From the NCBI GenBank assembly GCA_027038775.1, contig JALWGP010000148.1:1-13206 (forward strand): a stretch of 13,206 nucleotides of DNA, in the 5' to 3' direction. Of this stretch, positions 1-6,764 are shown in pieces (positions within the stretch are counted from its first letter, which is position 1; every line of letters begins with the position of its first letter). The notes below the pieces were generated by a model. The model worked only from the letters and a program-made list of their open reading frames with translations, made no database searches and was not told where the DNA came from. The DNA comes from Sedimenticola sp. (GTDB taxonomy: Bacteria; Pseudomonadota; Gammaproteobacteria; Chromatiales; Chromatiaceae). The position numbers and the translations under genes are program-made.

Positions 1-290
1 CCCGTAGGAGGCCCGCCCCCGGGCCGAACTGCGAAATGGTGCCTCGGGCGAAAAATGCCCGGACCAGCATTGATTCAAAAGGATTTTTTCGGGAAAGAAA
101 AAAGCCCGCCAGGGGATGGCGGGCTAAATCTGACAACAGTCAGGAGGAGTGAGAACATTCTGGATAACTTCCATTACCCGAATAGCAAGATACTGTTTCC
201 AATACCTTGATGCGTAGTTTAACGCTTCAGCGAAAACTGATATTGACCCAGCTCAACTAAATAACAATAAATCGGTAGGGTTATTGGCGG
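1..290. other. AT-rich intergenic stretch beyond pyrE, no gene recognised
   Basis: No credible coding region is visible on either strand. Positions 1-65 are GC-rich and hold two short dyads (10-25 and 45-61) without T-tracts. From about 127 to 280 the base composition drops to roughly 40% G+C by hand count, against about 65-80% in sampled stretches of the genes. Within it are a leftward terminator (separate entry), a small 5-bp hairpin at 130-143 (CTGAC/GTCAG) and an AGGAGG at 142-147 on the plus strand that is not followed by ATG, GTG or TTG at useful spacing. It is either the long 3' untranslated region of pyrE, a small RNA gene read leftward, or the remnant of something lost. Confidence 0.6.
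94..125 (-). terminator. Strong intrinsic terminator, leftward
   Basis: A perfect 8-bp GC-rich stem (AGCCCGCC at 103-110, GGCGGGCT at 118-125) closes a 7-nt loop. Read on the minus strand it is followed by a T-rich tract (plus-strand A-run 94-103). The orientation fits ending transcription of pyrE, whose stop lies about 165 nt upstream, or of an unrecognised small RNA between the two. There is no T-tract on the plus-strand side, so it should work in one direction only. Confidence 0.85.
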
Positions 291-932
291 CTACACGCCG
301 TAACGTTCCCGGTAGGCCCGGATGGCGGCCACCAGCTCGCCGGATTCCTCTCTCTGCTCCAGGAACTCCACCAGGTTTTCGAGCCGGGCGATGGCCACCA
401 CCGGGATGCCGTAGTCCCGCTCCACCTCCTGGATGGCCGAGAGTTCTCCCTTGCCCCGCTCCTGCCGGTCGAGGGCGATGACCACCCCGGCGGGCTCGGC
501 GCCCTGGGCGCGGATGATCTCCATGGACTCGCGGATGGCGGTGCCGGCGGTGATGACGTCGTCGATGATGAGCACCTTCCCCTCCAGCGGGTGGCCCACG
601 ATGGTGCCCCCCTCACCGTGCTCCTTGGCCTCCTTGCGGTTGAAGGCCCAGGCGATGTCCCGCCCGTGGTGGTCGTAGAGGGCGGCGGCGGTGACCGCGG
701 CCAGGGGGATCCCCTTGTAGGCGGGGCCGAAGAGCACGTCGAAGCCGATGCCGGAATCGATGATGGTCCGGGCGTAGTAGCGGCCGAGCCGCGCCAGCGC
801 CTCGCCGGTGTTGAAGAGGCCGGCGTTAAAGAAGTAGGGGCTGACGCGGCCCGACTTGAGGGTGAATTCGCCAAAGCGCAGCACGCCCCGCTCCAGGGCG
901 AACTCGAGAAACTCCTTCTGGTACTCCTGCAT
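291..932 (-). CDS. pyrE: Orotate phosphoribosyltransferase
   Basis: Makes orotidine 5'-monophosphate from orotate and PRPP, the fifth step of pyrimidine synthesis, in the cytoplasm. The 213-residue product matches the length of E. coli PyrE. Visible features are the conserved N-terminal segment with [10 protein letters not shown] (residues 20-29), GPAYKG (69-74), the flexible catalytic loop [13 protein letters not shown] (97-109) and the PRPP-binding motif [11 protein letters not shown] (122-132). The ATG at 932 was chosen because it gives the family length and N-terminus; the reading frame stays open far upstream, but that part is antisense to the permease gene and is not coding. Ribosome-binding sequence before the ATG is weak. 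The stop is TAG. The gene is divergent from the AmpG-like gene with only 54 nt between the two starts, so the promoters must overlap or abut. Confidence 0.97.
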   Translation of the reverse strand: MQEYQKEFLEFALERGVLRFGEFTLKSGRVSPYFFNAGLFNTGEALARLGRYYARTIIDSGIGFDVLFGPAYKGIPLAAVTAAALYDHHGRDIAWAFNRKEAKEHGEGGTIVGHPLEGKVLIIDDVITAGTAIRESMEIIRAQGAEPAGVVIALDRQERGKGELSAIQEVERDYGIPVVAIARLENLVEFLEQREESGELVAAIRAYRERYGV

Positions 933-972
933 GGTGTGCAACCCGGTGGAAAAAGGTGGCGGAATGGTAGCG

Positions 973-978
973 TATAAT
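973..978 (+). promoter_or_regulatory. Perfect -10 box (TATAAT) just before the AmpG-like start
   Basis: TATAAT ends 8 nt before the ATG at 987, and no Shine-Dalgarno sequence lies between them. I find no good -35 hexamer at 16-18 nt upstream and no TGn extension. A transcript from this box would start at about 984-987, so it would have no leader or only one to three nucleotides. Confidence 0.5.
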
Positions 979-986
979 CGCCGGTC

Positions 987-2387
987 ATGTCGGCCCCCGA
1001 TTCCACAGCTTCCCTCCTGACCCGCGGCTGGCAGAGCCTGCAGGTCTACCGCCATCCCCGCGCGCGGGTGATGCTCTTCCTGGGCTTCTCCTCGGGGCTG
1101 CCCCTGCTGCTGGTCTTCGGCACCCTCTCGGTGTGGCTGCGCGAGGCGGGGGTGGAACGCTCCACCATCGGCTTCATCAGCTGGGTGGCGCTGGCCTACG
1201 GCTTCAAGTGGGTCTGGTCGCCGTTGGTGGACAAGCTGCCCGTCCCGTTGCTCACCCGCCGGCTGGGGCGGCGACGCAGCTGGCTGCTGCTGAGCCAGCT
1301 GGGGGTGATGGCGGGCCTCGTGGGCATGGCCTTCAGCGACCCGGCGCAGGGGCTCGCTACCCTGGTGGGGCTGGCAGTGCTGGTGGCCTTCGCCTCGGCC
1401 ACCCAGGACATCGCCATCGACGCCTTTCGCATCGAGAGCGCCGAGACGCGCATGCAGGGGGCCCTGGCGGCCACCTACATGGTGGGCTACCGCCTGGCCA
1501 TGATCCTCGCCTCCGCCGGCGTGCTCTGGCTCGCCGACTGGGTGGCGCCGAGCGAGGGTGGCTACGATCCCCACGCCTGGTCCGTGGCCTACCTGGCCAT
1601 GGCCGCCGCCATGCTGGTGGGCCTGGTGACCACCCTGGTGGTGGACGAGCCCGCGGTGCCGCCGAACGACAGCGAGGTGGAGCAGGCCGGGGCGCACCGC
1701 ATCCGCCGGGCCGCCTGGCTGCCCCGCTGGGCGGCGGACCTCCTGGAGTGGCTGTGGCGGGCGGTGGTGAGCCCCTTCGCCGACTTCCTGCGCCGTTACC
1801 GCTGGCAGGCGGTGCTGCTGCTGGCCCTCATCGCCAGCTACCGCATCTCCGATATCGTGCTGGGGGTGATCGCCAACGTCTTCTACATCGACCTGGGCTT
1901 CACCAAGACCGAGATCGCCGACGTCACCAAGGTCTTCGGCATCGTCATGACCCTGGTCGGCGCGGCCCTGGGCGGGGTGCTGGTCTCGCGCTTCGGCGTG
2001 ATGCGCATCCTCTTTGTCGGAGGCTTGCTGGCGGCGGCCACCAACCTGCTCTTCTCCCTGCTGGCCCAGGCCGGCCCGGACATCGGCCTGCTGATGCTGG
2101 TGGTGGCGGCGGACAACCTCAGCGCGGGACTCGCCTCCGCCGCCTTCGTGGCCTACCTTTCGGGGCTCACCAACGTGGCCTACTCGGCCACCCAGTACGC
2201 CCTCTTCAGCTCGGTGATGCTGATCTTTCCCAAGTTCATCGGCGGCTTCTCGGGGGTGATGGTGGAGCAGCTGGGCTATCCCGGTTTCTTTCTGCTCACC
2301 GCCGCCATGGGGCTGCCGGTGCTGCTGCTGGTGGCCCTGGCCTGGCGGCTGGTGCCGGTGAACGGGGAGGATCGCCTTGGCTCCTGA
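987..2387 (+). CDS. AmpG-family MFS permease (muropeptide-type transporter)
   Basis: Inner-membrane transporter of the major facilitator superfamily, AmpG branch. Characterised AmpG proteins import GlcNAc-1,6-anhydroMurNAc muropeptides for peptidoglycan recycling, which also feeds the signal for AmpC beta-lactamase induction. The 466-residue protein is strongly hydrophobic, with about 12 membrane segments beginning near residue 28. It carries family-typical patterns: [12 protein letters not shown] (31-42), [13 protein letters not shown] (138-150) and [15 protein letters not shown] (395-409). A polar stretch around residues 221-270 fits the central cytoplasmic loop. The ATG at 987 leaves a normal N-terminus of about 18 residues before the conserved part. 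It overlaps the next gene by 11 nt, so the two are co-transcribed. The family is clear; the muropeptide substrate is inferred, since AmpG-like paralogues with other substrates exist. No ampD or ampR is nearby. Confidence 0.88.
   Translation: MSAPDSTASLLTRGWQSLQVYRHPRARVMLFLGFSSGLPLLLVFGTLSVWLREAGVERSTIGFISWVALAYGFKWVWSPLVDKLPVPLLTRRLGRRRSWLLLSQLGVMAGLVGMAFSDPAQGLATLVGLAVLVAFASATQDIAIDAFRIESAETRMQGALAATYMVGYRLAMILASAGVLWLADWVAPSEGGYDPHAWSVAYLAMAAAMLVGLVTTLVVDEPAVPPNDSEVEQAGAHRIRRAAWLPRWAADLLEWLWRAVVSPFADFLRRYRWQAVLLLALIASYRISDIVLGVIANVFYIDLGFTKTEIADVTKVFGIVMTLVGAALGGVLVSRFGVMRILFVGGLLAAATNLLFSLLAQAGPDIGLLMLVVAADNLSAGLASAAFVAYLSGLTNVAYSATQYALFSSVMLIFPKFIGGFSGVMVEQLGYPGFFLLTAAMGLPVLLLVALAWRLVPVNGEDRLGS
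2364..2370 (+). promoter_or_regulatory. Ribosome-binding site deciding the TTG start at 2377
   Basis: GGGGAGG lies inside the last codons of the AmpG-like gene, 6 nt before TTG 2377 and 21 nt before the alternative ATG 2392. The spacing favours the TTG. Confidence 0.7.
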
Positions 2388-3057
2388 CCTGATGGGTGCC
2401 TTCGTGGTGGGGCTGCTCGGTGGCGTCCACTGCCTGGGCATGTGCGGCGGCATCGTGGGGGCCCTGACCCTGGGCCAGCCCAGCGCCCGTGCCACGGAGC
2501 CCGGCTTCTGGCTGCTGCAGCTCGGCTACAATCTGGGCCGGCTCGCCAGCTACATGGCGGCCGGTGCCCTGGCAGGCGGGCTGGGGCTGCTGCTGGCCGG
2601 CGCCGGACCCCTGGCCGATGCGCAGAAACTCCTCGGCATCCTGGCGGGGCTCTTCATGATCGTGCTGGGGCTCTACCTGGCGGGCTGGTGGAGCGGCCTG
2701 GCGAAGGTGGAGCAGGCCGGCGGCGTGGTCTGGAAGCGGATCGAACCGTTGGGGCGCCGGCTGCTGCCGGTACGCTCCCCGCTGCACGCCTTCCTGCTGG
2801 GGATGGTGTGGGGCTGGCTGCCCTGCGGCCTGGTCTACAGCGTGCTGATCTGGTCCCTGTCGGCGGGCGGCGTGGGGCAGGGGGCGCTGCTCATGGGCGC
2901 CTTCGGGCTGGGCACCCTGCCCAACCTGCTGCTCATGGGGGCTGCCGCCGGCTGGCTGGGCGGGCTGCTGCGCCGGCCCCTGGTGCGGAAGCTGGCCGGC
3001 TCGCTGGTGATTCTCTTCGGCCTGATGATGCTGCTGCAGCTGCGCCCGGGTGTCTGA
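2377..3057 (+). CDS. TauE/SafE-like (DsbD_2-type) integral membrane protein
   Basis: A 226-residue membrane protein of the group annotated as 'sulfite exporter TauE/SafE family' or DsbD/UreH-like transmembrane domain. About six hydrophobic segments are visible. The hallmark is an N-terminal first membrane segment with [11 protein letters not shown] (15-25; Cys19 and Cys23) and a second conserved cysteine in [11 protein letters not shown] (145-155; Cys150), each probably within the membrane. In many proteobacteria relatives lie next to cbb3 oxidase assembly genes (ccoGHIS) and are suspected of a role in metal or thiol handling; here the neighbour is an AmpG-like permease instead. The TTG start is preferred over ATG 2392 because of its well-spaced ribosome-binding site; the ATG would remove five residues only. 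The start overlaps the upstream stop, implying translational coupling. Substrate and function cannot be told from sequence; the 'sulfite exporter' name is not evidence. Confidence 0.85.
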   Translation: MAPDLMGAFVVGLLGGVHCLGMCGGIVGALTLGQPSARATEPGFWLLQLGYNLGRLASYMAAGALAGGLGLLLAGAGPLADAQKLLGILAGLFMIVLGLYLAGWWSGLAKVEQAGGVVWKRIEPLGRRLLPVRSPLHAFLLGMVWGWLPCGLVYSVLIWSLSAGGVGQGALLMGAFGLGTLPNLLLMGAAAGWLGGLLRRPLVRKLAGSLVILFGLMMLLQLRPGV

Positions 3058-3111
3058 GCAGCCTGTGTTTCCCCGCGCTCTCGCCACGGTTCCCCAAGTC
3101 CGACAGGCTGC
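3058..3111. repeat. Inverted repeat between convergent genes
   Basis: Perfect 9-bp arms, GCAGCCTGT (3058-3066) and ACAGGCTGC (3103-3111), flank a 36-nt loop. The left arm begins directly after the stop codon of the TauE/SafE-like gene. A second small hairpin, CCCGC-ATCA-GCGGG (3115-3128), overlaps the stop of the convergent DUF4426 gene. Neither has a T-tract, so classical intrinsic termination is not shown; these could still stop or stabilise the converging transcripts. Confidence 0.4.
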
Positions 3112-3120
3112 CAGCCCGCA

Positions 3121-3561
3121 TCAGCGGGTGAAGAACTGCTGCTCGAACCTGGCCCGCAGGGTGTCGCGCGTGCCCTCGGGCGTCACCTCGATGTCGAAGG
3201 TGTCCACCTCACCGTTCTCCACCAGGAACTCCCCCAGGTAGTAGACCGCCTCCTCTTCCCGCACTTCCCGCAATGGAATGTTCCTCACCTGGCCGCGCAG
3301 GTTGCGGGAGGTGGCCTTGACGATGGCGCGCACCGGCTTGCCGGTGGTGCCCGGGATCTCCTTGATGACGCTGATGTTGATCATGGCCCGGTGGGGGCTG
3401 CGCCGAATGTTGTAGCGGCTGGCCATCTCCGGAGAGAGATCGCTGGTGAGGAAGGCATTGTGGTGGATGGTGTAGCCCTTCGCCCGGGTGGCGTTCTCCG
3501 CGGTGGCGGAAGCGCTCCAGAGCGACAGCAGCAGGATGGAAAAGAGGATGGATCTGACCAT
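3121..3561 (-). CDS. Secreted DUF4426-type protein
   Basis: A 146-residue protein of unknown function that I place in DUF4426 from length and pattern (mature protein of about 125 residues, near its N-terminus GYTIHHNAFLTSDLSPEMA at 29-47, then alternating beta-strand-like segments ending in FEQQFF). It has a clear signal peptide: positively charged start, hydrophobic residues 4-16, and an ATA|E cleavage site after residue 21. There is no lipobox cysteine, so it is predicted soluble and periplasmic. The ATG at 3561 is well supported by AGGAGG (plus positions 3567-3572) with 5-nt spacing. In pseudomonads DUF4426 genes are, as I recall, often near metX-metW and rdgB; none is in this window. It lies 189 nt downstream of the dynamin-like gene on the same strand and probably has its own promoter. 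Family assignment is moderately sure. Confidence 0.75.
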   Translation of the reverse strand: MVRSILFSILLLSLWSASATAENATRAKGYTIHHNAFLTSDLSPEMASRYNIRRSPHRAMINISVIKEIPGTTGKPVRAIVKATSRNLRGQVRNIPLREVREEEAVYYLGEFLVENGEVDTFDIEVTPEGTRDTLRARFEQQFFTR

Positions 3562-3750
3562 GGCGGCCTCCTGGTGGTGTCTCTGTTTCTGTTTGTTAGC
3601 TGTTTGTTAGGACCGGGCCAGGCGGAAGAATGCTTCTCCCGGGGCCGGCGACTGTTGTCGCGGGGGCTGGGCGAACAGGGAAGTGAGCCGCTGCACGCCG
3701 GAAAACCTCCCCTGCCAGGAAGTATAGTTCAATGCCGGGAAAGGGGCGCC
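3562..3750 (-). other. Non-coding gap between dynamin-like gene and DUF4426 gene
   Basis: 189 nt without a convincing gene. Read on the minus strand it holds an isolated TATACT (plus 3721-3726) with no good -35 partner, a small imperfect hairpin around 3645-3664 (core GCGAC/GTCGC) without a T-tract, a tandem 11-nt repeat, and the ribosome-binding site of the DUF4426 gene. The hairpin lies where a terminator for the dynamin-like gene would be expected, but I cannot claim it is one. Confidence 0.45.
3590..3610 (-). repeat. Tandem repeat in the DUF4426 upstream region
   Basis: The 10-mer TGTTTGTTAG occurs twice (3590-3599 and 3601-3610) with one base between, giving an 11-nt period. On the minus strand it reads CTAACAAACAG twice, ending 28 nt before the DUF4426 ATG, and is followed by a further AAACAG. 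One helical turn spacing could suit a tandem protein-binding site or an unstructured, A-rich translation enhancer; it may also be a chance duplication. Confidence 0.5.
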
Positions 3751-5718
3751 TCAGGCGCTGCGGCTGCTCACCACGCGCAGGTGGGATTTCTTCGAATCCT
3801 TTCCGGGAGCGGCCCTGGTGAGCGTCTTGCGGGTGTTTTGCAGGGTCTCCAGTTGGCCCTCCAGCTTTCGGCACTCGCGGTCGAGGCTGGCCAGGCGCTG
3901 GCGAACCATGCTGCGGGAGCGGCCGGAGAGTTTCAGGTCGGCCAGCTGCTGGGAGAGCGCGTTGCGATGTTCGTGGATCTCCTGGGTGAGAGCGTCCAGG
4001 GCGGTCTCCAGCCACTCCTTGGCGTCGGTGTGGGCCTGCAGAAAGATCTTTCTCACCCGGGTGATGATGGTCTGGAAATAGCGCCTCACTGCGAAGTGTT
4101 GCTCGGTGAGGGTGGTCCTGGGGCTCTTGCGGAAGATCTCCGACTCCTGGTGCACCAGGTTGAGCTCCACCTGGTGGCCGATGAGCGAGAGCATCTGCGG
4201 TTCGGCCAGCTGCATGCCGTGCTGGGTCTGGAAACGGCGGTAGATGGTGCGCACCAGGCGGCGCATCTCCTGGGTCTGGTTGGAGGCGATCTCCATCTGC
4301 TGGTTGATCTCCTCGAAGAGCTCCCGCATCGCCTCCTTGAGTCCGACGGTGGTCCAGGCGCCGGTCATGCGCTTGTAGGCCTCGCCGATCATGGTGTCGA
4401 GGCGGGTGGGGGAGATGGCGTCAAGCACGATCTTGCCGTGGGCGGTGAACTCGGCCCGGGCCTGCTTGTAGGCCTGGATGCTCGCCTGGTAGCGCAGCTT
4501 GTCTTTCTGCGCCTGCTTGAGCAGCTGGTCGATGGCCGTCTCGCTCTTGCTGCTCAGTTCGTTCAGTTCCCGCGCCTGCTTCTCCAGCCGTTTCAGGCGG
4601 GAGGAGACCAGCGCCTCGATGTTCCACAGGGCGGAGATCACCGCCTCGGTGGACTGTTCGACGATGAGGGCCTGTCGGTTGTCCACCAACACCTTTGCCA
4701 GCTGCTTTTCGAGCTCGGGAATGCCGGAACGTTGCTCCAGCTGGTAGTCTTCCTTGACCCGCGCCACCAGCCCCTTCTGGGCGGAAACGGCATAGACCTG
4801 GTTGGGGTCGATGTTGAGGATCTCGGCCACCTCCTGGCACTGGCGCTGGATGGTCTGCTGGATCTCCACCTCGGTGCGCAGTTCGTCCCATAGGGTGTCC
4901 GCCTTGTTCAGCACCACCATCACGCTCAGGCGCTGGCGCACCCCCGGCTGGCGGATGAGCTGCTGCCACATCTCCATGTCCGACTGGGTGATGCCGGTGT
5001 CGGCACCCACCACGAAGAGGCGTGCCTGGGCGCTGGGCAGCATCTCGTAGGTGAGTTCCGGCTCGCTGGAGACGGCATTGAGTCCGGGCGTGTCCAGGAT
5101 GTGGAGGCCCTGCGACAGCAGGGGGTGGCGGTAGTTGAGCCGCGCCAGCCGCCAGGCCGGCACCGAGACCATGCTCTCCAGCTCGTCGGCGATCTCCGAC
5201 ACCTCGCTCAGGCCCATGCTGGCGGCCACCTCCCGGGGCACCAGCTTCTGTTCGCGGATCTTGAGCAGCGCCTCGTGCAGCTGGTCGCTGTCGTCGAGGT
5301 CAAGGGGGAAGTGTTCCCAGATGGAGTCCTTCTCCTGCAGCTCGGCCAGGCTGGTCTCCTCCAGCCGTGTCTCGATGGGAAGCAGGCGCAGGCAGGGGGG
5401 CTCGCTGGTGTCCTGGAAGATCTCGGTGGGGCACATGGTGGTGCGCCCCGCGTCGGTGGGCAGCAGCCGGAAGTTGTGGTCGCTGAAGAAGAGGGCGTTG
5501 ATCAGCTCTGTCTTGCCACGCGAGAACTCGCCGACCACGGCCACGGTGATGTGGTCGCGGTGCAGGGTGAGGGTGGCGTGGGTGAGCGCGCGCTGTACCT
5601 GGGAAGTGTAGAGACCCTCCTGCTTCAGCCAGTTCTCCAGCTGCTCCATGGTCTGCAACTGCTGCTGCTTCCATGCGCTGAAATCCTGCAGCTGGCCGGT
5701 GAGATCGCCGATGGTCAT
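3751..5718 (-). CDS. Bacterial dynamin-like large GTPase
   Basis: A 655-residue protein of the dynamin family; relatives bind and remodel membranes or assemble on GTP binding. All GTPase motifs are visible: G1 GEFSRGKT (63-70), G2 threonines in GRTT (91-94), G3 DTPG (209-212), G4 NKAD (271-274), and a G5-like VSAQKG (311-316). A helical N-terminal stretch (1-50) precedes the GTPase domain. From about residue 350 on the protein is nearly all helix, with charged heptad-like stretches near 370-405 and 600-635, as expected for the stalk. No transmembrane segment is seen, unlike dynamin relatives with a hydrophobic paddle; membrane contact, if any, would be peripheral. The basic C-terminus (KDSKKSHLRVVSSRSA) could touch acidic lipids or DNA. 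Sampled G+C is about 63-65%, lower than neighbours. The ATG at 5718 follows a GGGGAAGG-like ribosome site. It lies 86 nt after ftsX, where rpoH usually sits, and may have its own promoter. Exact cellular role unknown. Confidence 0.88.
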   Translation of the reverse strand: MTIGDLTGQLQDFSAWKQQQLQTMEQLENWLKQEGLYTSQVQRALTHATLTLHRDHITVAVVGEFSRGKTELINALFFSDHNFRLLPTDAGRTTMCPTEIFQDTSEPPCLRLLPIETRLEETSLAELQEKDSIWEHFPLDLDDSDQLHEALLKIREQKLVPREVAASMGLSEVSEIADELESMVSVPAWRLARLNYRHPLLSQGLHILDTPGLNAVSSEPELTYEMLPSAQARLFVVGADTGITQSDMEMWQQLIRQPGVRQRLSVMVVLNKADTLWDELRTEVEIQQTIQRQCQEVAEILNIDPNQVYAVSAQKGLVARVKEDYQLEQRSGIPELEKQLAKVLVDNRQALIVEQSTEAVISALWNIEALVSSRLKRLEKQARELNELSSKSETAIDQLLKQAQKDKLRYQASIQAYKQARAEFTAHGKIVLDAISPTRLDTMIGEAYKRMTGAWTTVGLKEAMRELFEEINQQMEIASNQTQEMRRLVRTIYRRFQTQHGMQLAEPQMLSLIGHQVELNLVHQESEIFRKSPRTTLTEQHFAVRRYFQTIITRVRKIFLQAHTDAKEWLETALDALTQEIHEHRNALSQQLADLKLSGRSRSMVRQRLASLDRECRKLEGQLETLQNTRKTLTRAAPGKDSKKSHLRVVSSRSA

Positions 5719-5743
5719 ACCTTCCCCTTGGGTTGCTCCCCGA

Positions 5744-5772
5744 ATACTAAAGCTTTATCCCTGCAGCGGCAA
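5744..5772 (-). promoter_or_regulatory. Candidate sigma-70 promoter for the dynamin-like gene
   Basis: On the minus strand TTGCCG (plus 5767-5772) is separated by 17 nt from TAGTAT (plus 5744-5749), each matching the consensus at four of six positions. A transcript would start about 20 nt before the ATG at 5718. The spacer contains a perfect 10-bp palindrome, TAAAGCTTTA (5748-5757). The gap is A+T-rich compared with its surroundings, which supports a promoter. Confidence 0.4.
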
Positions 5773-5804
5773 TCGGAGCGGGAGTGAATCTGAGCACGCT
5801 TTCA

Positions 5805-6764
5805 TCAGGTCGGTTCGATCTCCTGCAGCTGCTGGCGGACGGCGATCCAGGCGCCGAGGATGCCCAACAGGGATCCGGCAAGGAGCATGGCCAGAACGAC
5901 GGCCGGGCCCGGGCTCTCCAGGGTGAAGCCACTGCCGTAGAGCCGGGCGAGACGGGAGACGGGTCCGTGCAGCAGAAACAGCGACAGCGAGAGCAGCAAC
6001 AGGGCCAGCGTGGCCCCCAGCAGCCCGTACCAGAACCCCTCGTAAAGGAAAGGACGGCGGATGAAAGCGTGGCTGCCCCCTACCAGCTTGACGATCTCGA
6101 TCTCCTGGCGGCGGTTCTGGATCTCCAGGCGGATGGTGTTGCCGATCACCAGCAGCACGGCCAGCGACAGCAGTGCCGCCAGGATGGTGGTGCCCCGTTG
6201 CAGCAGGTGCACCATGCCCTGGAAGCGTTCCACCCACTGCAGGTCGGCGACGGCCCGCTCCACTTCCGGGTACTCCCGGAGCCGCTCCACCAGGGCGCGG
6301 AACCGCTCCGCCGGGATGCCGGGGTCGGCCGGGCGGATCAGCACCACGTGGGGCAGGGGGTTCTCCTCCAGCAGGGAGATGGCGTCGGCCATGCCCGAGT
6401 ACCGGCGGAACTCCGCCAGCGCCTGGCCGGGGGTGAGGTGCTTCAGTTCGCCCACCTGCGGTTCCCGGCGCAACCGCTGCAGCAGCGCCTCCACCTTGGC
6501 GTCGTCCAGCGCCTGCTGCAGGAACAGGGTGGCGCTGGCCGCCCCTTCCCAGTCGTCGGAAAGGCGTTCCAGGTTGTCCACCACCAGGTGCAGGCCCGCG
6601 GGCAGAGCCATGGCGATGGCGATCACCAGGACGCTCATGAAGTTGCCCAGCGGCCGCTGCCACAGCCGCCCGAGCGAGGAGAAGAAGACCTGCAGGTGGC
6701 GCATCAGCCAGGCCCGGGGCTGGAGCCCACCCTGCAGTCTGGCCGCGCGCCGCCGCCTGTTCAT
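5805..6764 (-). CDS. ftsX: Cell-division ABC transporter membrane subunit
   Basis: Inner-membrane partner of FtsE. The FtsEX complex sits at the division site and activates periplasmic amidase activators such as EnvC to split septal peptidoglycan. The 319-residue product has the family layout: a basic cytoplasmic N-terminus, membrane segment 1 at about 42-62, a large periplasmic domain at about 63-190, then three more segments at about 192-212, 243-265 and 288-308. The NRRQEIEIVKLVGGSHAFIRRPF stretch (217-239) is the typical coupling region that meets FtsE. The ATG at 6764 overlaps the ftsE stop in an ATGA, so translation is coupled. The usual next gene, rpoH, is absent here; a dynamin-like gene follows after 86 nt. 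Confidence 0.95.
   Translation of the reverse strand: MNRRRRAARLQGGLQPRAWLMRHLQVFFSSLGRLWQRPLGNFMSVLVIAIAMALPAGLHLVVDNLERLSDDWEGAASATLFLQQALDDAKVEALLQRLRREPQVGELKHLTPGQALAEFRRYSGMADAISLLEENPLPHVVLIRPADPGIPAERFRALVERLREYPEVERAVADLQWVERFQGMVHLLQRGTTILAALLSLAVLLVIGNTIRLEIQNRRQEIEIVKLVGGSHAFIRRPFLYEGFWYGLLGATLALLLLSLSLFLLHGPVSRLARLYGSGFTLESPGPAVVLAMLLAGSLLGILGAWIAVRQQLQEIEPT

Noticed and set aside
10..61. Two GC-rich dyads (10-25, 45-61) as terminators.
   Set aside because: Short stems with no T-tract on either strand; chance dyads of this size are common in GC-rich DNA.
243..271. Plus-strand promoter TTGACC-17 nt-AATAAA that would read antisense into pyrE.
   Set aside because: The -10 lacks the key first and last T, and the surrounding A+T-rich tract makes such matches likely by chance.
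933..2495. Very long minus-strand open frame (over 500 codons) continuing upstream of pyrE.
   Set aside because: It is antisense to the AmpG-like and TauE/SafE-like genes, rich in His, Gln, Gly and Arg as expected from the complement of GC-rich coding DNA, and resembles no protein. The pyrE product has full family length from ATG 932.
3596..4015. Minus-strand 139-codon open frame overlapping the end of the dynamin-like gene and the gap after it.
   Set aside because: Mostly a different frame of the dynamin-like gene; the non-overlapping part has no family resemblance or ribosome site.
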